Source: Ehretia macrophylla (lineage: Eukaryota > Streptophyta > Magnoliopsida > Boraginales > Ehretiaceae). From it: DNA of 64,000 nucleotides. Positions 10,940 through 23,600 of this stretch are shown here, one piece after another. The stretch is taken from NCBI GenBank assembly GCA_037974665.1, contig CM075781.1, positions 32,031,235 to 32,095,234 on the forward strand. The letters are read 5' to 3'. The notes under the pieces were generated by a model. The model saw only the letters and a list, made by a program, of their open reading frames with translations. It had not been told where the DNA came from and made no database searches. Within the stretch, counting starts at the first letter, position 1. The number at the start of each line of letters is the position of its first letter. A program made the position numbers and the translations under genes.

Positions 10940-11205
10940 TCACAGGTAGAATCTTCAGCTCTTGATACCATAAAAAAAGAAGGTAGAGAGAGAATGTAAA
11001 GATATTTTCAGAAATATGTATTCATTCTTGAATGTGATTTCAGTACATCATCAACTATTTATAAAGCAGTACATTATGACTTTAATTAGCTAGTAGTGTT
11101 CACATGGGCATTTAATTAACTCTGAACTTATCTCTGCAGTGCTTATTCTAATAAGATTACAGAGTTACAATAGATGTATTAATCTATCCTTTATCACTGG
11201 TGAAT
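10940..11205 (-). mobile_element. Copia 5' LTR and PBS remnant, minus strand
   Basis: On the minus strand TATGGTATCAAGAGCTG near 10955-10972 resembles the initiator-Met-tRNA primer site of Ty1/copia elements. The adjacent 230 bp has LTR character: a TATA box (TTTATAAATAG on the minus strand near 11058-11068) and a candidate TGATAAAGG start near 11200. No coding region remains to the left, where a copia gag would lie, so this is an isolated remnant. Confidence 0.4.
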
Positions 11206-11606
11206 GACTAATCAACCTTAAATTCTTTTGCATCCATCTTCAAAGTGCACGTTGAAGAAGTTGGTTCCAATGAGGAAACCTTGATAGGTTCAGCATGTCC
11301 CTAGCCGAGTTTTCGGTGATTTATGTTCTTCTAGTCATTTGTTTACCTAACTCTATGATTTTTTATGGGTTTCTGCTGCTAATTGAGGATTTATTATCCC
11401 TAGTATTTCTTAAATAATTCCATTGTATTATTGTACTTGATTAGAGCTGTTATATGAAAGAAATTATATTTTATTGGAGTTAAACCATCTTCTGGTGACA
11501 GGTTGGAAGAGTATTATGCATGGGTCCGGACTTTATCAGGCTTTCTTATTAGATTATATTCTTAATTAGTCTAGTTATGAGGACTAGTGTAAAAAAAAGA
11601 TGTCGG
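11206..11606. other. Spacer, no feature seen
   Basis: AT-rich and non-coding. It ends with an A run and TGTCGG immediately before copia element A. The pentamer GTCGG would be the left target duplication of copia A but cannot be checked, because the right end of that element is missing. Confidence 0.4.
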
Positions 11607-13077
11607 TGTTAGATTATATGCCCTAAATGTCAATTTTAGGACATAATAATTATATTATATATTTATTGTGTACAGTTTATTTAAATATCATTAATGCGAT
11701 TAATTATTTAAATAAAAATTCTTTGAATAATATTTATAGATTCTATCCTTAAGAGTAAGGATATGAGTGATAGAATTTATATTCATAAATATATTCTAAA
11801 ATAGTCTCCGATCGTAAGATAAATTATTTGGGCGTTAATTTATCCGAAAAGACCGGATTGCAGTCTACTATCCAAATAATATGGGATATTGATTTGGACG
11901 ATTAGTCTCATATCGTAAGGGTAGATGTATAAGTGCTTGTTGAGAAAAAGTGACTGGACATGACCGCTAATATAACGAATTATATGAAATGATCAATAAT
12001 TCGTTGTACAGTATAATGGTGCAATTAGTCCTTAAACCTGAGACCCCACGGTTATCTTGTGTTAAGGATAACATAATTTGCTGGTGTAATAAATCTAGTC
12101 CTCATCAAGGATTGGATAATGTACTTAGTGGTTACGATCTATTCCGGCATGGAGATAGGTATGTGTAGATATCAAATCTGTCAATTAGGGATCCTATGTG
12201 ATCTATTAATCGAGTAACTAGAAATCCTTGGCCGAGGTAGAATAGTGGAAGTCGTTCCACGTATTATTCATAAGTTACTAATTAAATAGATTTGGACATA
12301 TGATTGAGTAATAAAGTTTGACGACTCTATCTATGACTCTGGCTCAATCGGAATAATTTAGACATAAGGAATTGATTGCATGATTGTTACTAAGGGTTCA
12401 TAGAATTTACACTTCATCATTAGTTGAGTAGTCGTGATATACTGCTAGGTATCACTCACGACTTACGAGAATTAAATTAGAAAAGTTCTAATTAAATATT
12501 AATTAGATTAATATTATTTTGCTGCCAATTAATTATGAACCCGAGAGATCACACACGAAAGTGATTCGGAATTAATCAGCGAGAAATATAAATTAAATAT
12601 TAGGAGAGTCTAATATTTAATTGGACTTAAGACTGATTAGATTGGAATATTAGTCCAGTCATTTAATATGTTCAAGTCTAGTAATTAGGACTGACCCAAA
12701 GCTAGCCCTAATATGTCTAGGGTTTCCTATAAATAGAAAACTATGACATACAGAAAAGCTAGCACAAATCATGTCTTTCAGAGCAAATATATTTTTCTCT
12801 GAAACTTATAGTGGGGGTTTTTGCTGATTGATGGCTCGGATCTTGTGTGGATACTTTCAGAGGCTTCATAATTGGGGAACTTTGGATTGTTCAATTTCTA
12901 CAACAGATTTGTCATCATGGACATGTAATCCTGAAATCCTTTAATGCGTAATTAATGTTGATTATTATGCATGTATGTAATCTACGTAAATAGCCATGAA
13001 CGGATGCATGAGTATTTATTATTTCCGCTGTGTTCATTTAATTATAAAATTTTAAATACCATGCACGATTCTCAACA
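11607..13077 (+). repeat. 5' LTR of copia A
   Basis: It starts TGTTAGATTATATGCCC and ends CTCAACA, giving the TG...CA ends of an LTR, 1471 bp long. TATAAATA at 12728-12735 is the likely LTR promoter. It matches 36246-37687 along nearly its whole length. By eye, about 16 differences fall in the first 230 positions, roughly 7 percent. Confidence 0.9.
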
Positions 13078-13078
13078 G

Positions 13079-13091
13079 TGGTATCAGAGCC
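13079..13091 (+). promoter_or_regulatory. Primer-binding site of copia A
   Basis: TGGTATCAGAGCC is complementary to the 3' end of plant initiator methionine tRNA. It starts two bases after the LTR end, where minus-strand DNA synthesis of Ty1/copia elements is primed. Confidence 0.92.
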
Positions 13092-16000
13092 ACCGTTCAT
13101 GCCTTTTACGTGATTATTCGATTTTAGCACAAAAATTGTATAGCACAATTAATAGTGTCAATTTAAATAATTTGTGAAATTGTTGGATTAATAGTTTTGA
13201 ATCTATTAATTTGATTATGCCTAAAGAATTTAATTAGGATTAAATTCTAGCCCTAAGCTTCTTCCCAAAAGAACTGATTTTATGACAAAAGTTGTTTTCT
13301 AATAAATCAGGTTTTGTTTTATTTTTATAATAGTTTTTATTTTGAAAAAGGGATTGTTTATGAAACTATTTTAAAATTAGATTTTAAAATCTGTTTTGTA
13401 AACCGATATTAAAAAAAAAGGTTTAAAAATATTTTTTCGAATTTTACCGGACGCTGTTTCTCCTTTGAGTCAAAGCAGTGGTGCACCGTTGTCCCCACCG
13501 ACATGAGGCAGTAGGGCTGCCTCATGGGTAGTGGGAGAAAGACGAGGAGCAGCCATGGCTGCACCTCGCTGCAGTCATGGCTGTACGGCAGCCATGGCTG
13601 TTCCTTGCAATGGGCGGCACGAGGAACAGTCCTCGCGCCGCGCCGCTTCTGGTTCATGGTGACAGCAGCGCCGATGGCTGCTGCTATCATCGTGACAGCC
13701 ATAAAAGGCCGCTGCCATGGCAACAGACTAGATCTGCCATAGCTACTATGGTAACAACCATGGATGCGCAAAGGGGATAGAGGGGAAAGAGGCAACGTTG
13801 GGTGGGGAAGAAGAAAAGAAAGAAAGAAAAAATGTTTTTCTGATTCGGGTAGGGTTTTTGAACCCGACCCGAATCCTAAACGGGTTGGATCCGTGGATGG
13901 ATCCGAACCCGAACCCGAACCCAAGGTGTTGGGTGTTGGGTTATATCTTTGTTTTAATCTTTTGGGCTGCTGGGCTCATAGTTTGGACTACTTTAAATCC
14001 GAATTTAATAAAATAAGTGGGACTTATTTTATTGTTTGGGTTGGGCTTGCAATTAGAAGATTGAGTTTTATTTTTCTTTCTATCTGGGGGTGCATGGGGC
14101 ATATATATATATTTTTTGTTTTGGGCTGACTTGGGCTAAATCAATTTCAGATTAGAATAAAATAAGTGAGACTCATTTTATTGTTTGAAATTGGGCGTAT
14201 CTTTAGTTCGGGCTTGAATCTGAAACAAAATAAGAGTTGGACTTTTATTTTTCTATTTTGGACTAAGTTTTAGTTATATTGTTTGACAATAATTAAAAGA
14301 GCCCAAAATAATATTTGACACTTTATATTAATAAATAGTTTATTAATTATTAAATATAATTTGATTATATTTATATTTTGAAAAAAAAAATGAGATATTT
14401 ATGGAGTTAATTTAATAAAGAGTTTATTAAATTAAAAAAATCTACTGTAAAGAGTTTATATTAGTTAATTAATTGTGCTACACTTGTAGTTAATTAATAA
14501 ATTATTTATTAATTAATTACTATTAATATAATGAGATTATATTTATTTAAATATGAGATATTTAATGATCCAAATTAATAATGGTGTTTATTAATTGGAT
14601 TAACCTAATATAATGAGATTATATTAGGAGACTGATTGTATTATATTTGTGGATTACTTTTCTTTATTATTTGTTATGTTTGTGGGTGATCATGGACTAG
14701 TCTTGTCTGAATGAATGAATTGATAAATGTCATTATTTAATTTATTTACCCATTTTGGGTTTTATGTAATATTTTAAAATGAAGCTTGTATGCCTCTTAT
14801 CCCCATTTTGAAAATGTAAAATCCCATTTCCATTTATGTATCCCCACTAGATTAGGAAGCTATATACATAAATGTACTGGAAGATCAAGATGGACAGCAA
14901 GAGTTGGTGGGCCCAGGTCGAGAAAGGAGTTTTGTGAAGCCGAGGAGGAGGAACCCATGTACCTATCGTGTTGGCCCTTTATTTGATTTATGTATTCAAC
15001 CTAGTGGCTTGGGTTGATAGTGCTCCTAGTCCATGATCATTCCATTTTATTTTATGTATTTATTTATTTATTTATGCCATAAATATGTGATAAATGCATG
15101 TATGCTTCCACATTATTTACGCGATGAATTGAAATTAGAAGCATGTGAAAAGTGAGACCTAAATTAAAGACCAGCAAATCTTCACAAACCAAATATTAAG
15201 TTAATAATGTTGTAGTCTTGAGAAGATTATATAATTGCCTTCCGTTATCGTAGATTAGTTTATGTGTTGGGCAAGTAAGTAGCTGACTATGGACACATAA
15301 GGGTTATTTATTTGTATCAACATATGAACTAAGTCTATATAAGCATGAGATGTGAAAAATTTGGATTCTTACTAGCAACCAAAAATCTATCATGTGAGGT
15401 ATCGGTATTGCATTGATCCAAATTTTCAGGATAATGGGTTTAACTTAAACAATTTTGGAGACCAAAAATCTATAATGTGAGGTTGAAAGGATTGGATGCA
15501 AGAATAATTGGAATTTGTATGAGATACATTGAATAAGAGGTTATTCACCTATTTGTTTTAACTTCACAAAAAATCTAAAATGTGAGGTGGGTTAAAGTAA
15601 GTGGGCCCCCAATTCCACTAAGAAAAACACCATATTGTTTTTTTCATTTTTCACTAGGGAAGTGTGGGATTCAAAAAATTTAGTGGGAGTTACTGTTTGA
15701 TTTAAAGACCCAAATCAAATAGTGAATAATATAATTATCTAATATCCTTTGAAATTACTACATATATATAATATCGGATGTGAACCCCAAGCTTTTAGTT
15801 TTGACTAGACCAAACTTTAATGACTAGCTCAATGTTTTGAGAATTGTTCTCAAATATGAGAAAGTCATACATGTTCTAGATGTCGGAATAAGTTGTCAAG
15901 AAGATGCAAGAGAGCATGGATAATGTATCCATCATTAATTACTTACAAGAGTTGTGAAGTAAGCAAGATAGGACGACTAGGTATGAGATATCTAGTGGTA

Positions 16001-16780
16001 GGTATGAGATATCTAGAAAATTGTTCTAAATAAAGAATAACTAGAGGAATTGATTTGATTGCATGTGTTCTCAAGGTGAGTATCCTGAGTCCATGAGTTT
16101 ATTCATGGTTTATCATATGCAACAAATCTAATCCTCAAAATCAATTCTTAATTATCTCTTGTTATTCATAATGGATTTTTCCGTGTGAATACATTTGACA
16201 CAACCTTTGGATATGAGAGTCATGTATCAAGGGTAGATCTAGAAGAGTGAAACATAATTGGTAAAAGGAAATTATTTCCACTGCAAGAAAATGAGAACTA
16301 CTAGGAGAGGAAAATCCAAAGGACTTCAAAGAGTTTGAAGAGAAATGAATGTCCTCTATAAATACATCTCGTCTTCTCATTTACCCATCTGGGTGTTCAT
16401 TAGTTTTGGAATAATTGTTATTCATGTGTTTCATTTATTTGGGAAATAAATGAACTGGCACGGGTAAATTAATGAACAAGTTTTATATGGATGATGTAAA
16501 ACGTGATAAACGAATAATATGAGAGACCAAGAGATATGGATAACTCTAAAATTATTGTGGCGCTTATAATTAGGTCATAGAGGAGAAACAAGAATAACTC
16601 AATTGGTGAAAAAAGGACTGGTAAGCCCTTGAGGCCCCGGGACATTCCCAACACGTGGATCTTGTGTTCTTAAAATGATCAAATCGCCTTTTGTGGGACA
16701 AAGTTAAAAGACCACAAATATTTAGGGTTTATACATAGAGATATATATGGGCCTTTTGGCGAAATAGCCTAATAAGGATT
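13092..16780 (+). pseudogene. Leader and decayed gag region of copia A
   Basis: The first 350 bp are AT-rich leader. 13440-13930 is a GC-rich island with repeated ATGGCTG palindromes and GAACCC repeats. 13930-15850 is AT-rich and non-coding by eye. Copia gag words appear near 15890-16010 (KMQESMDN, INYLQEL) with stops in frame, and a 21-bp tandem duplication of GGTATGAGATATCTAG lies there. No full gag frame can be read. The predicted ORFs on the island (13409-14129, both strands) look like by-products of its base composition. Confidence 0.5.
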
Positions 16781-16789
16781 TAGCTAACT

Positions 16790-18521
16790 TACAAATACTT
16801 ATGATTGTCATAAGAATGAATCTGAATCATTTGCAGTGTTCAAAGAATTCAAAGCTAAAGTAATAAATCAAACTAGAAATGAGAAGTAAGTTTCAATGAT
16901 GAGATCATGGAGAATTCTTAGCCTCAATTTCTAATAGTATCTCAAAGGAAAATAACATGGTTACTTCATTAACTCCTACTGGTATTCCAATGCTTGATGA
17001 AGTGTTGGAGAGAATAGGTTGGACCTTGTTGGACATGGTCTGTAATTGATAAACTATGCTAATTTATAATTTAGCCTGTGAGGCTATATTCTTCTTATAG
17101 TTGTCCATCTCTTGGATAAGGTCACTTCCAAATTAATCTTAAGTACTTCATATAGGATATGAGAAAACAGGATACCTAGTTTTAAGGTGTTAAGAATGAG
17201 GGTTATCCTGTTTTCGATCAAAGGCTTTAGATTGATAAATTGGAAATGAGATTGGACAAGATTAATTGGTTATCCCAAGGATTTGATGGGATATAACTTT
17301 TATTCCCTTGCTGATTAAAAAGTCTGTTAGCAAGTACAACTTCTTCTTGGAAGAATAGTTCATCTAAGAAGATAGTGTAGAAAGAAAAGTATGACTCAGT
17401 AGCAGTCACTAAACAACTAGTTGACCTGAGTCAAATCTAGGATTTGATTCTAAAAAACCCAATCCAAGAGCAACTAATTATTTCATAGTTTTTCCAGATT
17501 AGTAAGATGACAATAATCATGTTGATGATTTCTGTTAGTTATGAAAAGTTATGTTTAACATAAGCTTAAATGGCTTGAGGCCATAAAATCTTAAATAGAC
17601 AAAGGTAGAGACCTTTAAAACAAATGGTGAAAGATTATAGTCATAGGCAAGGAGTTGACTATGAAGAAATCTTTTCACCAATTATTGAAATTCATTATGA
17701 TTTATTGGCCATAGTTGCACACTACTATTATGAGATATGGTAAATGGATGTCAAAACGACATTCCATAATGACTTCATTAATGAAGACATTAATGTGGGA
17801 TTGCCAATATGTTTTGAGTCCAGTGGTGAATCACAAATAGTGTAAGCTAAATGGATCCATTTATGGACCTAACCAAGCCTAAACAATCTAGAACATTCAG
17901 TTTGACTTCATTAGGAATGAAGATAAACCTTGACTACACAAGTAGGTCTAAGTCATTCAAATAAATTCTCCAAATAAATTTTGGGATAATCTGCCTAAAT
18001 CCTTGGAAGTTGATCTATAGCGATAGATCAAAAGGATTAATGGGTTTTTCCCAAAAAGGTGTTTAACATGTATATAGATTTTAAAAATGAATTGTTCTCT
18101 TTTAAGACATGACATTTATCTCTCTAGGGCTATGAGTCGTAAGACTGTTAAAGAGAGAGAGACTGGGCACATAAGGTTCTAAGTGCTGTAGCAATTAAGA
18201 ATCTTATATACGTCATGCTGTGTACATAGACATGATATCATAAATGCTATAAGTGTTATGAGAAGATATTTGTCTGATCTAGGTTAAAAACGCTGGAAAG
18301 CAATCAAGAACATTCTTAAGCACTTGAGAAGCACTGAGTAAATATTCTTGGTATATGGAGAAGGTGAAACTTAAAGTTTTACGAATTCAGGCTAAGAGTC
18401 TGAAGTGGATTATTGGAAATCCACATCTGGGTTCATACTCACCTGTAATGAAAGAACAATTATTTGGAAATGTTCCAAATATTAGTACAATTGCAAATTC
18501 TAGAGATTGAGAGTATCGTTG
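16790..18521 (+). pseudogene. Decayed pol of copia A: integrase, RT, RNase H
   Basis: Several pol words can be read across changing frames. Near 16800-16870 there is an integrase segment (SESFAVFKEFKAKV). Near 17020-17180 the integrase C-terminal part resembles the LLDMVRSM / AVHLLNK region of other copia elements. Near 17610-17800 there is a reverse-transcriptase segment (GVDYEEIFSPI and MDVKTTFHNDF). Near 18290-18440 there is RNase H (WKAIKNILKHLRST and KSTSGF). Stops and frameshifts are frequent and no domain is complete. The coding stretch ends exactly at the CGTTG where gypsy 1 enters. Confidence 0.75.
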
Positions 18522-18989
18522 TGATGTGACTGTATTTGCAGTACTTGAACCTTAGTATTTGTACTATATTTGCATTTTAACTTAATGATAATTGCAACAT
18601 TTTGATACTTTTGATACAATATAGGAGAATACTGGAAAATGAATGTTCAGGACCAAAACGATCCAAAATGCAAGTCAAGAAGTGGACAATGGGGAAAGCA
18701 CGCGGAACGGTGGAAGAATGGAGTCCTTAGAGTCAGAATTTGGCTAAAACTAGCACATAATTAGACTCGAAATGTTGAAAATACACCGAAAATATCTCGG
18801 TCAACGCTCGGTCAAAGCTCAGTAAAAACCAGAAATTCAAGCCCAAAAAGTTAGCAAAAGGGTGCTCGAGCGCGCCCTCATAGGCGCTCAAGCACCCTAC
18901 AAAAATCCACCGTCTTCTAGAAGAAAACACGTGGTGAAAAATCAGTGTTGCAGCAGAAGGGCGCTCAAGTGCACCTCTGAGATTTTGTC

Positions 18990-18997
18990 TATAAATA
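18990..18997 (+). promoter_or_regulatory. TATA box of the gypsy 1 5' LTR
   Basis: TATAAATA within TCTATAAATAGCCCCCC. It is conserved at 31598-31605 in the 3' LTR. Transcription would start near 19020-19025, which places the four hairpins within the first 300 nt of the RNA. Confidence 0.65.
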
Positions 18998-19132
18998 GCC
19001 CCCCTCCTTCCGAAAAATGTAATTAATTTTAGAAGAGTGCCAAGCTTTTTGGTATAATTTCGAGTTAATTCTAGTTAGTTTTAGTTGTAGTTATAGTTAA
19101 TTAATTAGTAGTATACGGGGGAAGTCCCACCT

Positions 19133-19315
19133 AAGTGGTTCTTATTCGGAAAAATTTTGCCCGAATAACCACTTTTAAAGGGAATCCGACCCAAGTAGTT
19201 ATCATCCGGGGGAGGTTCTGCCCGAATAGCTTTTAATAGGAAAGCTCTTATTCGGGGGAAATTCATCCCTAATAGCTCTTATTCGGGGGAAATTAGTTCC
19301 GCCCGAATAGCTATT
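19133..19315 (+). other. Array of four tandem hairpins in the LTR R/U5 region
   Basis: Four successive inverted repeats share one design: a 5' arm with CTT bulged just before ATTCGG(G), a purine-rich loop, and a 3' arm C(C)CGAATA plus the mirrored stem. Hairpin 1 (19133-19175) pairs AAGTGGTT-ATTCGG with CCGAATAACCACTT. Hairpin 4 (19271-19315) pairs AATAGCT-ATTCGGG with CCCGAATAGCTATT. Hairpins 2 and 3 lie between and are imperfect. The array is present again at 31737-31920 in the 3' LTR with a few substitutions. Confidence 0.75.
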
Positions 19316-20233
19316 TGGTGTCGAACCTCTGCTCAAATTTCAAAAGGGAGAAATACAAAGTTGTCATATCGGGGGAGCCTTTCTTGACTCTCTTATTTGT
19401 ACTACTTGTATTTATTATTATGCCTGAGTATAGTTATTTATCTAGGGGAGGATATTGTAAATGACGGTCTTTTAATATATGGCCTCAGATTCAGTTTATT
19501 TAATTCGATTGCAATATATGACTTGCTTTAAATTCAGTACTGTCTTTCATACATAATGCTTTTCAGTAGATGTTATGAATGCATTACTTATTGTCTTTCA
19601 TACGTAATACTTTTCAGTAGACGTTAAGATAGCTTTACTTTCGTGTTATATATCTATACTTTAATAGTGAATCAAATAGTTTGACAACCTTAGATTCCAT
19701 GAACTATAGGTTATACCGTAGTTCTAGTCCAAGTAAGGAGAAGTTAATGACTTAGTTGAAACAGACCTTTTATACCAAGTTGCAAGGACAGTTCCATACT
19801 ATGGCTTCAATGCTCGTAGATGGCACAACACCTACATCAGAGTTAGTAATCGGGATTTTAATAGGCTAAGTAATTAACTTGGTTAATGCTTGTAGCTTAA
19901 CCTCTTGCATAGGATTAGAGAACTTGAATGCTGAGCCTATATTGACTGCCTCTTTGCATATCCATCCCCCTAGATTCTTTACCCTCGTATTCCACTAATA
20001 CTTAGTTAGTTTAACTTAGTTGTAGCATAAGCTAAAACCAAATACCTTGTACAAACTGTCACTTACCGCTTTAACACTTTCACACTTTACTTCACCAACT
20101 TGCTAACGCGTTTTCCTGTGGTACGATTCCGCACTCATAGCAAAATACACTGCAAAGATCCGTGCACTTGCGGGTATTTTAACTTGGTTTATTGCGCACA
20201 TTTTTAACGTACAACCTGATCGCATCAAGTTTT

Positions 20234-20251
20234 TGGCGCTGTTGCTGGGGA
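20234..20251 (+). promoter_or_regulatory. tRNA-Asp primer-binding site of gypsy 1
   Basis: TGGCGCTGTTGCTGGGGA matches the complement of the plant tRNA-Asp 3' end (TGGCGCCGTTGCCGGGGA) with two C-to-T changes. It starts 6 bp after the LTR, as in Athila/Tat elements. Confidence 0.88.
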
Positions 20252-20623
20252 AGCACGATCTAGTTTAGTTTTTGAATTAAACTGTGAACTTGTTTTAAGT
20301 GTTGTAATTATTGTCTATATTTGTTAAAATTGTATAAAATCTACCTGTAAAGTATTTTGCATTTAGTTTTTAAAATTGTATATTGTCTATATAATACTTG
20401 CACATAAACTGATTATATTATGCTTTGCTAAAATAGCTTGCACATATCCTTAGCTTAATTTATGTCTTTAATTTAAGTGCTTAGTTTAATTTCCGTATTT
20501 ACTTCAGTACTTAGTTTACTTTCTGCCTTTATTTAAAGTACGTAGTTTACTTTCTATATTTAGTTAATATACTTAGCTTATTTTTTGTCTTTACTTCTAG
20601 GACTTAGCTTTAGTTTCTTTTGC
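20252..20623 (+). other. Untranslated leader of gypsy 1
   Basis: AT-rich leader with several diverged repeats of TTAGTTTACTTTCTG-like phrases (about 30-nt spacing, 20470-20590), ending just before the gag ATG. No ORF is present. Confidence 0.5.
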
Positions 20624-23600
20624 ATGCACGGGCGTCGTTCGTTAAATCCAAAACTCACCCAGTTTGATCTCGAGCCCCAGAAAACTCCACGAAGGAGAAT
20701 CCAAGTCCCAATGGCGGAACAAGAAGAAAATATTCAAAACATACCGCCTCTTCTTATAGCTCAACCTGTTAACCGACCCATTAATCGACCCGTTGACCCA
20801 CAAATGACTCTTCGTCAACATTTCTCTCAGGGCGATTACAATCCTAAATTTGTCATAGCCCCACCAGCTCTCGGTAGTGTAAACTTTGAGCTTAAGACAT
20901 GGACCATTTCAAATTTTCCTTCCTTTTACAGGAAGAGCAATGAAAGCTCTACGCTCATATCATACAATTCTTGGAAGCATGTTCTATGCTTCACATCCCT
21001 AATATGAGTCGTGAGAATATTCAACTACTCCTGTTTCCATTTTCCTTAAAAGACAAAGCCAAACAATGGTTGAATCATTTAGATGCAGGAGTTATTACAT
21101 CTTGGGAAGAGCTTGTTCGGAAATTCTTACATAGGTTCTTCCCAATGGCCAAAACCACTACTCTACGAACAGACATCATGTCATTCGTTCAGTCGGACTT
21201 AGAGCCTTTTCATGAAGCTTGGGAGAGATTTATTGATCTTAGGAATCAGTGTCCCCACCATGGGTTTGCCCGTCACGAACTCTTGCATTATTTCTTTAAA
21301 GGTCTTACACCTCAGCAGAAAATTATGGTAAATGCAATGAGTAATGGAGGTTTCTATAACCTTACAGCAGACGAAGCTTGAAGTAGAATTGAGAATATAG
21401 CTGAAGATTCTCTTTAGAACACAGCTATAGATAGAGAAACTAGAAGCACCCACAACCCCCAAAAGAGGGCATTGTTCGAGGTTAACTCTAACTCCAACGC
21501 CCAATTGACCAACAAAGTAGATGACCTAGCACTTCAATTAGAAAAATTTATGTCTCTAGGGTCTACTTCCTCACAACAAGCTCCTCAAATCACGAAAATT
21601 TGTGCTGTATGTTCTATAGTAGATCACTATACTTTAAACTGTCCAATTAGTTCACAATTTCCTGAATTCATGCAAGAACAAGTCTTTGCCACTCAGGGAT
21701 ATACGAGAAAGTATGATCTTTATTCTAACACGTATAATCATGGCTGGTTAGACAATCCCGCATTTTCATGGCGACAAAGAAATCAAAAGCCTCAGTTTCC
21801 TCAACAGAATTATCAAAAACAACAAGGAAACTTTGAGCCTCATTTTCCTCAACAATCATATCAAAGGCCACAAAACTTTAACCCTCCTGGTTTGTACCAA
21901 GTTCAGAAAGAACTGTTCCGAACATAGCGGAAGAACTTCCCCGCTCTTCTTCCTACACAGTCATCATCTGATGACAAGTTTGACAAACTCTTACAATTGG
22001 TCCAAGTTCAGCAATAGTCTATTGCTAAACTTGAGGGACAAATTGGGCAGTTGGCCCAAAATATAAGTAGGAGAGATAAAGGTAAACTCCCATCTCAGAT
22101 CGTGGAAAATCCACGAGGACAATGTAGTAATGTCTAAACTGAGACCACCCATGAACAGGCTAAGGCCGTAACTACCCTTAGGAGTGGGAAAGTGATAGAC
22201 AAGGAGGATAGAAAGAAAAATAGGGATGTTCCTGAGAAGATAGAGGAACCTAAGCCTATAGTTGAACCTTCATCCAAAGCACATTTCCCAACAGCTCTAT
22301 CCCGTTCGAAGACGAGTGTTAATCCTATCTAACTCAAGGTCTTAGAGCATCTGAAAGATATTAAGATCAATTTGCCTTTAGTAGAGGTAATCCAACAAAT
22401 CCCTACCTATGCTAAATTTCTGAAGGATTTGTGTGTAAAAAAGAGACGAACCAACTCCGTTCCTAAGACAGTCCGTCTTACCGAAAAGGTTAGTAGCATC
22501 TGCACTAGAGGGTTGCCTTAGAAGTGTAGTGACCCAGGAACTTTCACGATTCCATGTTTAATCAATGACAAAGGGATAGAAAGTGTCTTGCTAGACTTAG
22601 GATCTAGTGTTAACCTCATTCCTCACACAGTTTACCAAATGCTAGGTCTTGGAGAGTTGACACTAACAAATGTAACCCTCCAATTGGCAGATAGATTTGA
22701 GCAGAGACCTCGAGGTATTGTAGAAGATGTTATAGTCAGAGTAGGAGAATTTTTGTTCCTAGTGGACTTCATTGTGTTAGATATGGACTTTGGCCCTAAT
22801 AACAAGAATACCACTCTCGTTTTACTAAGCAGACATTTCCTAGCAACATCTGATGCTGTTATTTACTGTAGGTCGGGGATGATAGAACTAACATTTAGGA
22901 ACATGAGAACGAAGTTAAGGGTTGCTGATGCAGCCAATAAGTTAGACCAAGATGAGGAAGAAGAATGCTTCCATGTTGATACTATTGACTCATGCATAGA
23001 TAAGTTTGCCCAATCACTCTTGTCTCCTAATGAGGAGATAGCCGAACTTGAATAACTATTGTTTGAATGCGACATTTCTCCTGAAATGGTCGTCTTTGCT
23101 TCCGTTGTTGTTGATCCAGATAAGGACGATCAAGTAACAACTCATTTCCCTGAAGTTTTAGATTGTCCCACAATTGAGTCTCCACCAGCGTTGGAACTCA
23201 AAACCTTGCCCCAACATCTTAAGTATGCCTACTTAGGACCCGATGAGACCCTACCAGTCATTATTGCCTTGGATTTGACTCCTGAGAATGAAGCCAAACT
23301 CTTGAAAGTCCTAAGTGCACACAAAAAGGCGATAGGTTGGACAATTTCAGACTTGAAAGGAATTGATCCCTCTGTGTGTATGCACATAATATATCTCGAG
23401 GAAGAAGTTACATATTCTTGAGAATTTCAGAAAAGACTAAACCCAAAGATTGGTGATGTCGTCCATAAAGAGATAATCAAGTTACTTGATACGGGTATTA
23501 TATACCCGATTTTTGACAGTCCATGGGTAAGTCCGGTATAAGTAGTACGGAAGGAATCTGGGATTACAGTGGTCCTAAATGACAAAGGTGAGCTCATTTG

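Larger units (their letters stand above)
18522..20227 (+). repeat. 5' LTR of gypsy 1
   Basis: It runs from TGATGTGACTG to GATCGCATCA, 1706 bp. From about 18855 to the end it is clearly homologous to the 3' LTR (31455-32577 plus 35649-35905). The first 330 bp (U3) show no convincing match to the 3' copy. TATAAATA at 18990-18997 is the likely promoter, preceded by GCTCGAGC palindromes and followed by a hairpin array. Confidence 0.8.

Noticed and set aside
13409..14129. Overlapping ORFs on both strands (up to 171 codons)
   Set aside because: They coincide with the GC-rich island and encode simple Gly/Ser/Pro/Asn repeats; open frames on both strands indicate base-composition bias.
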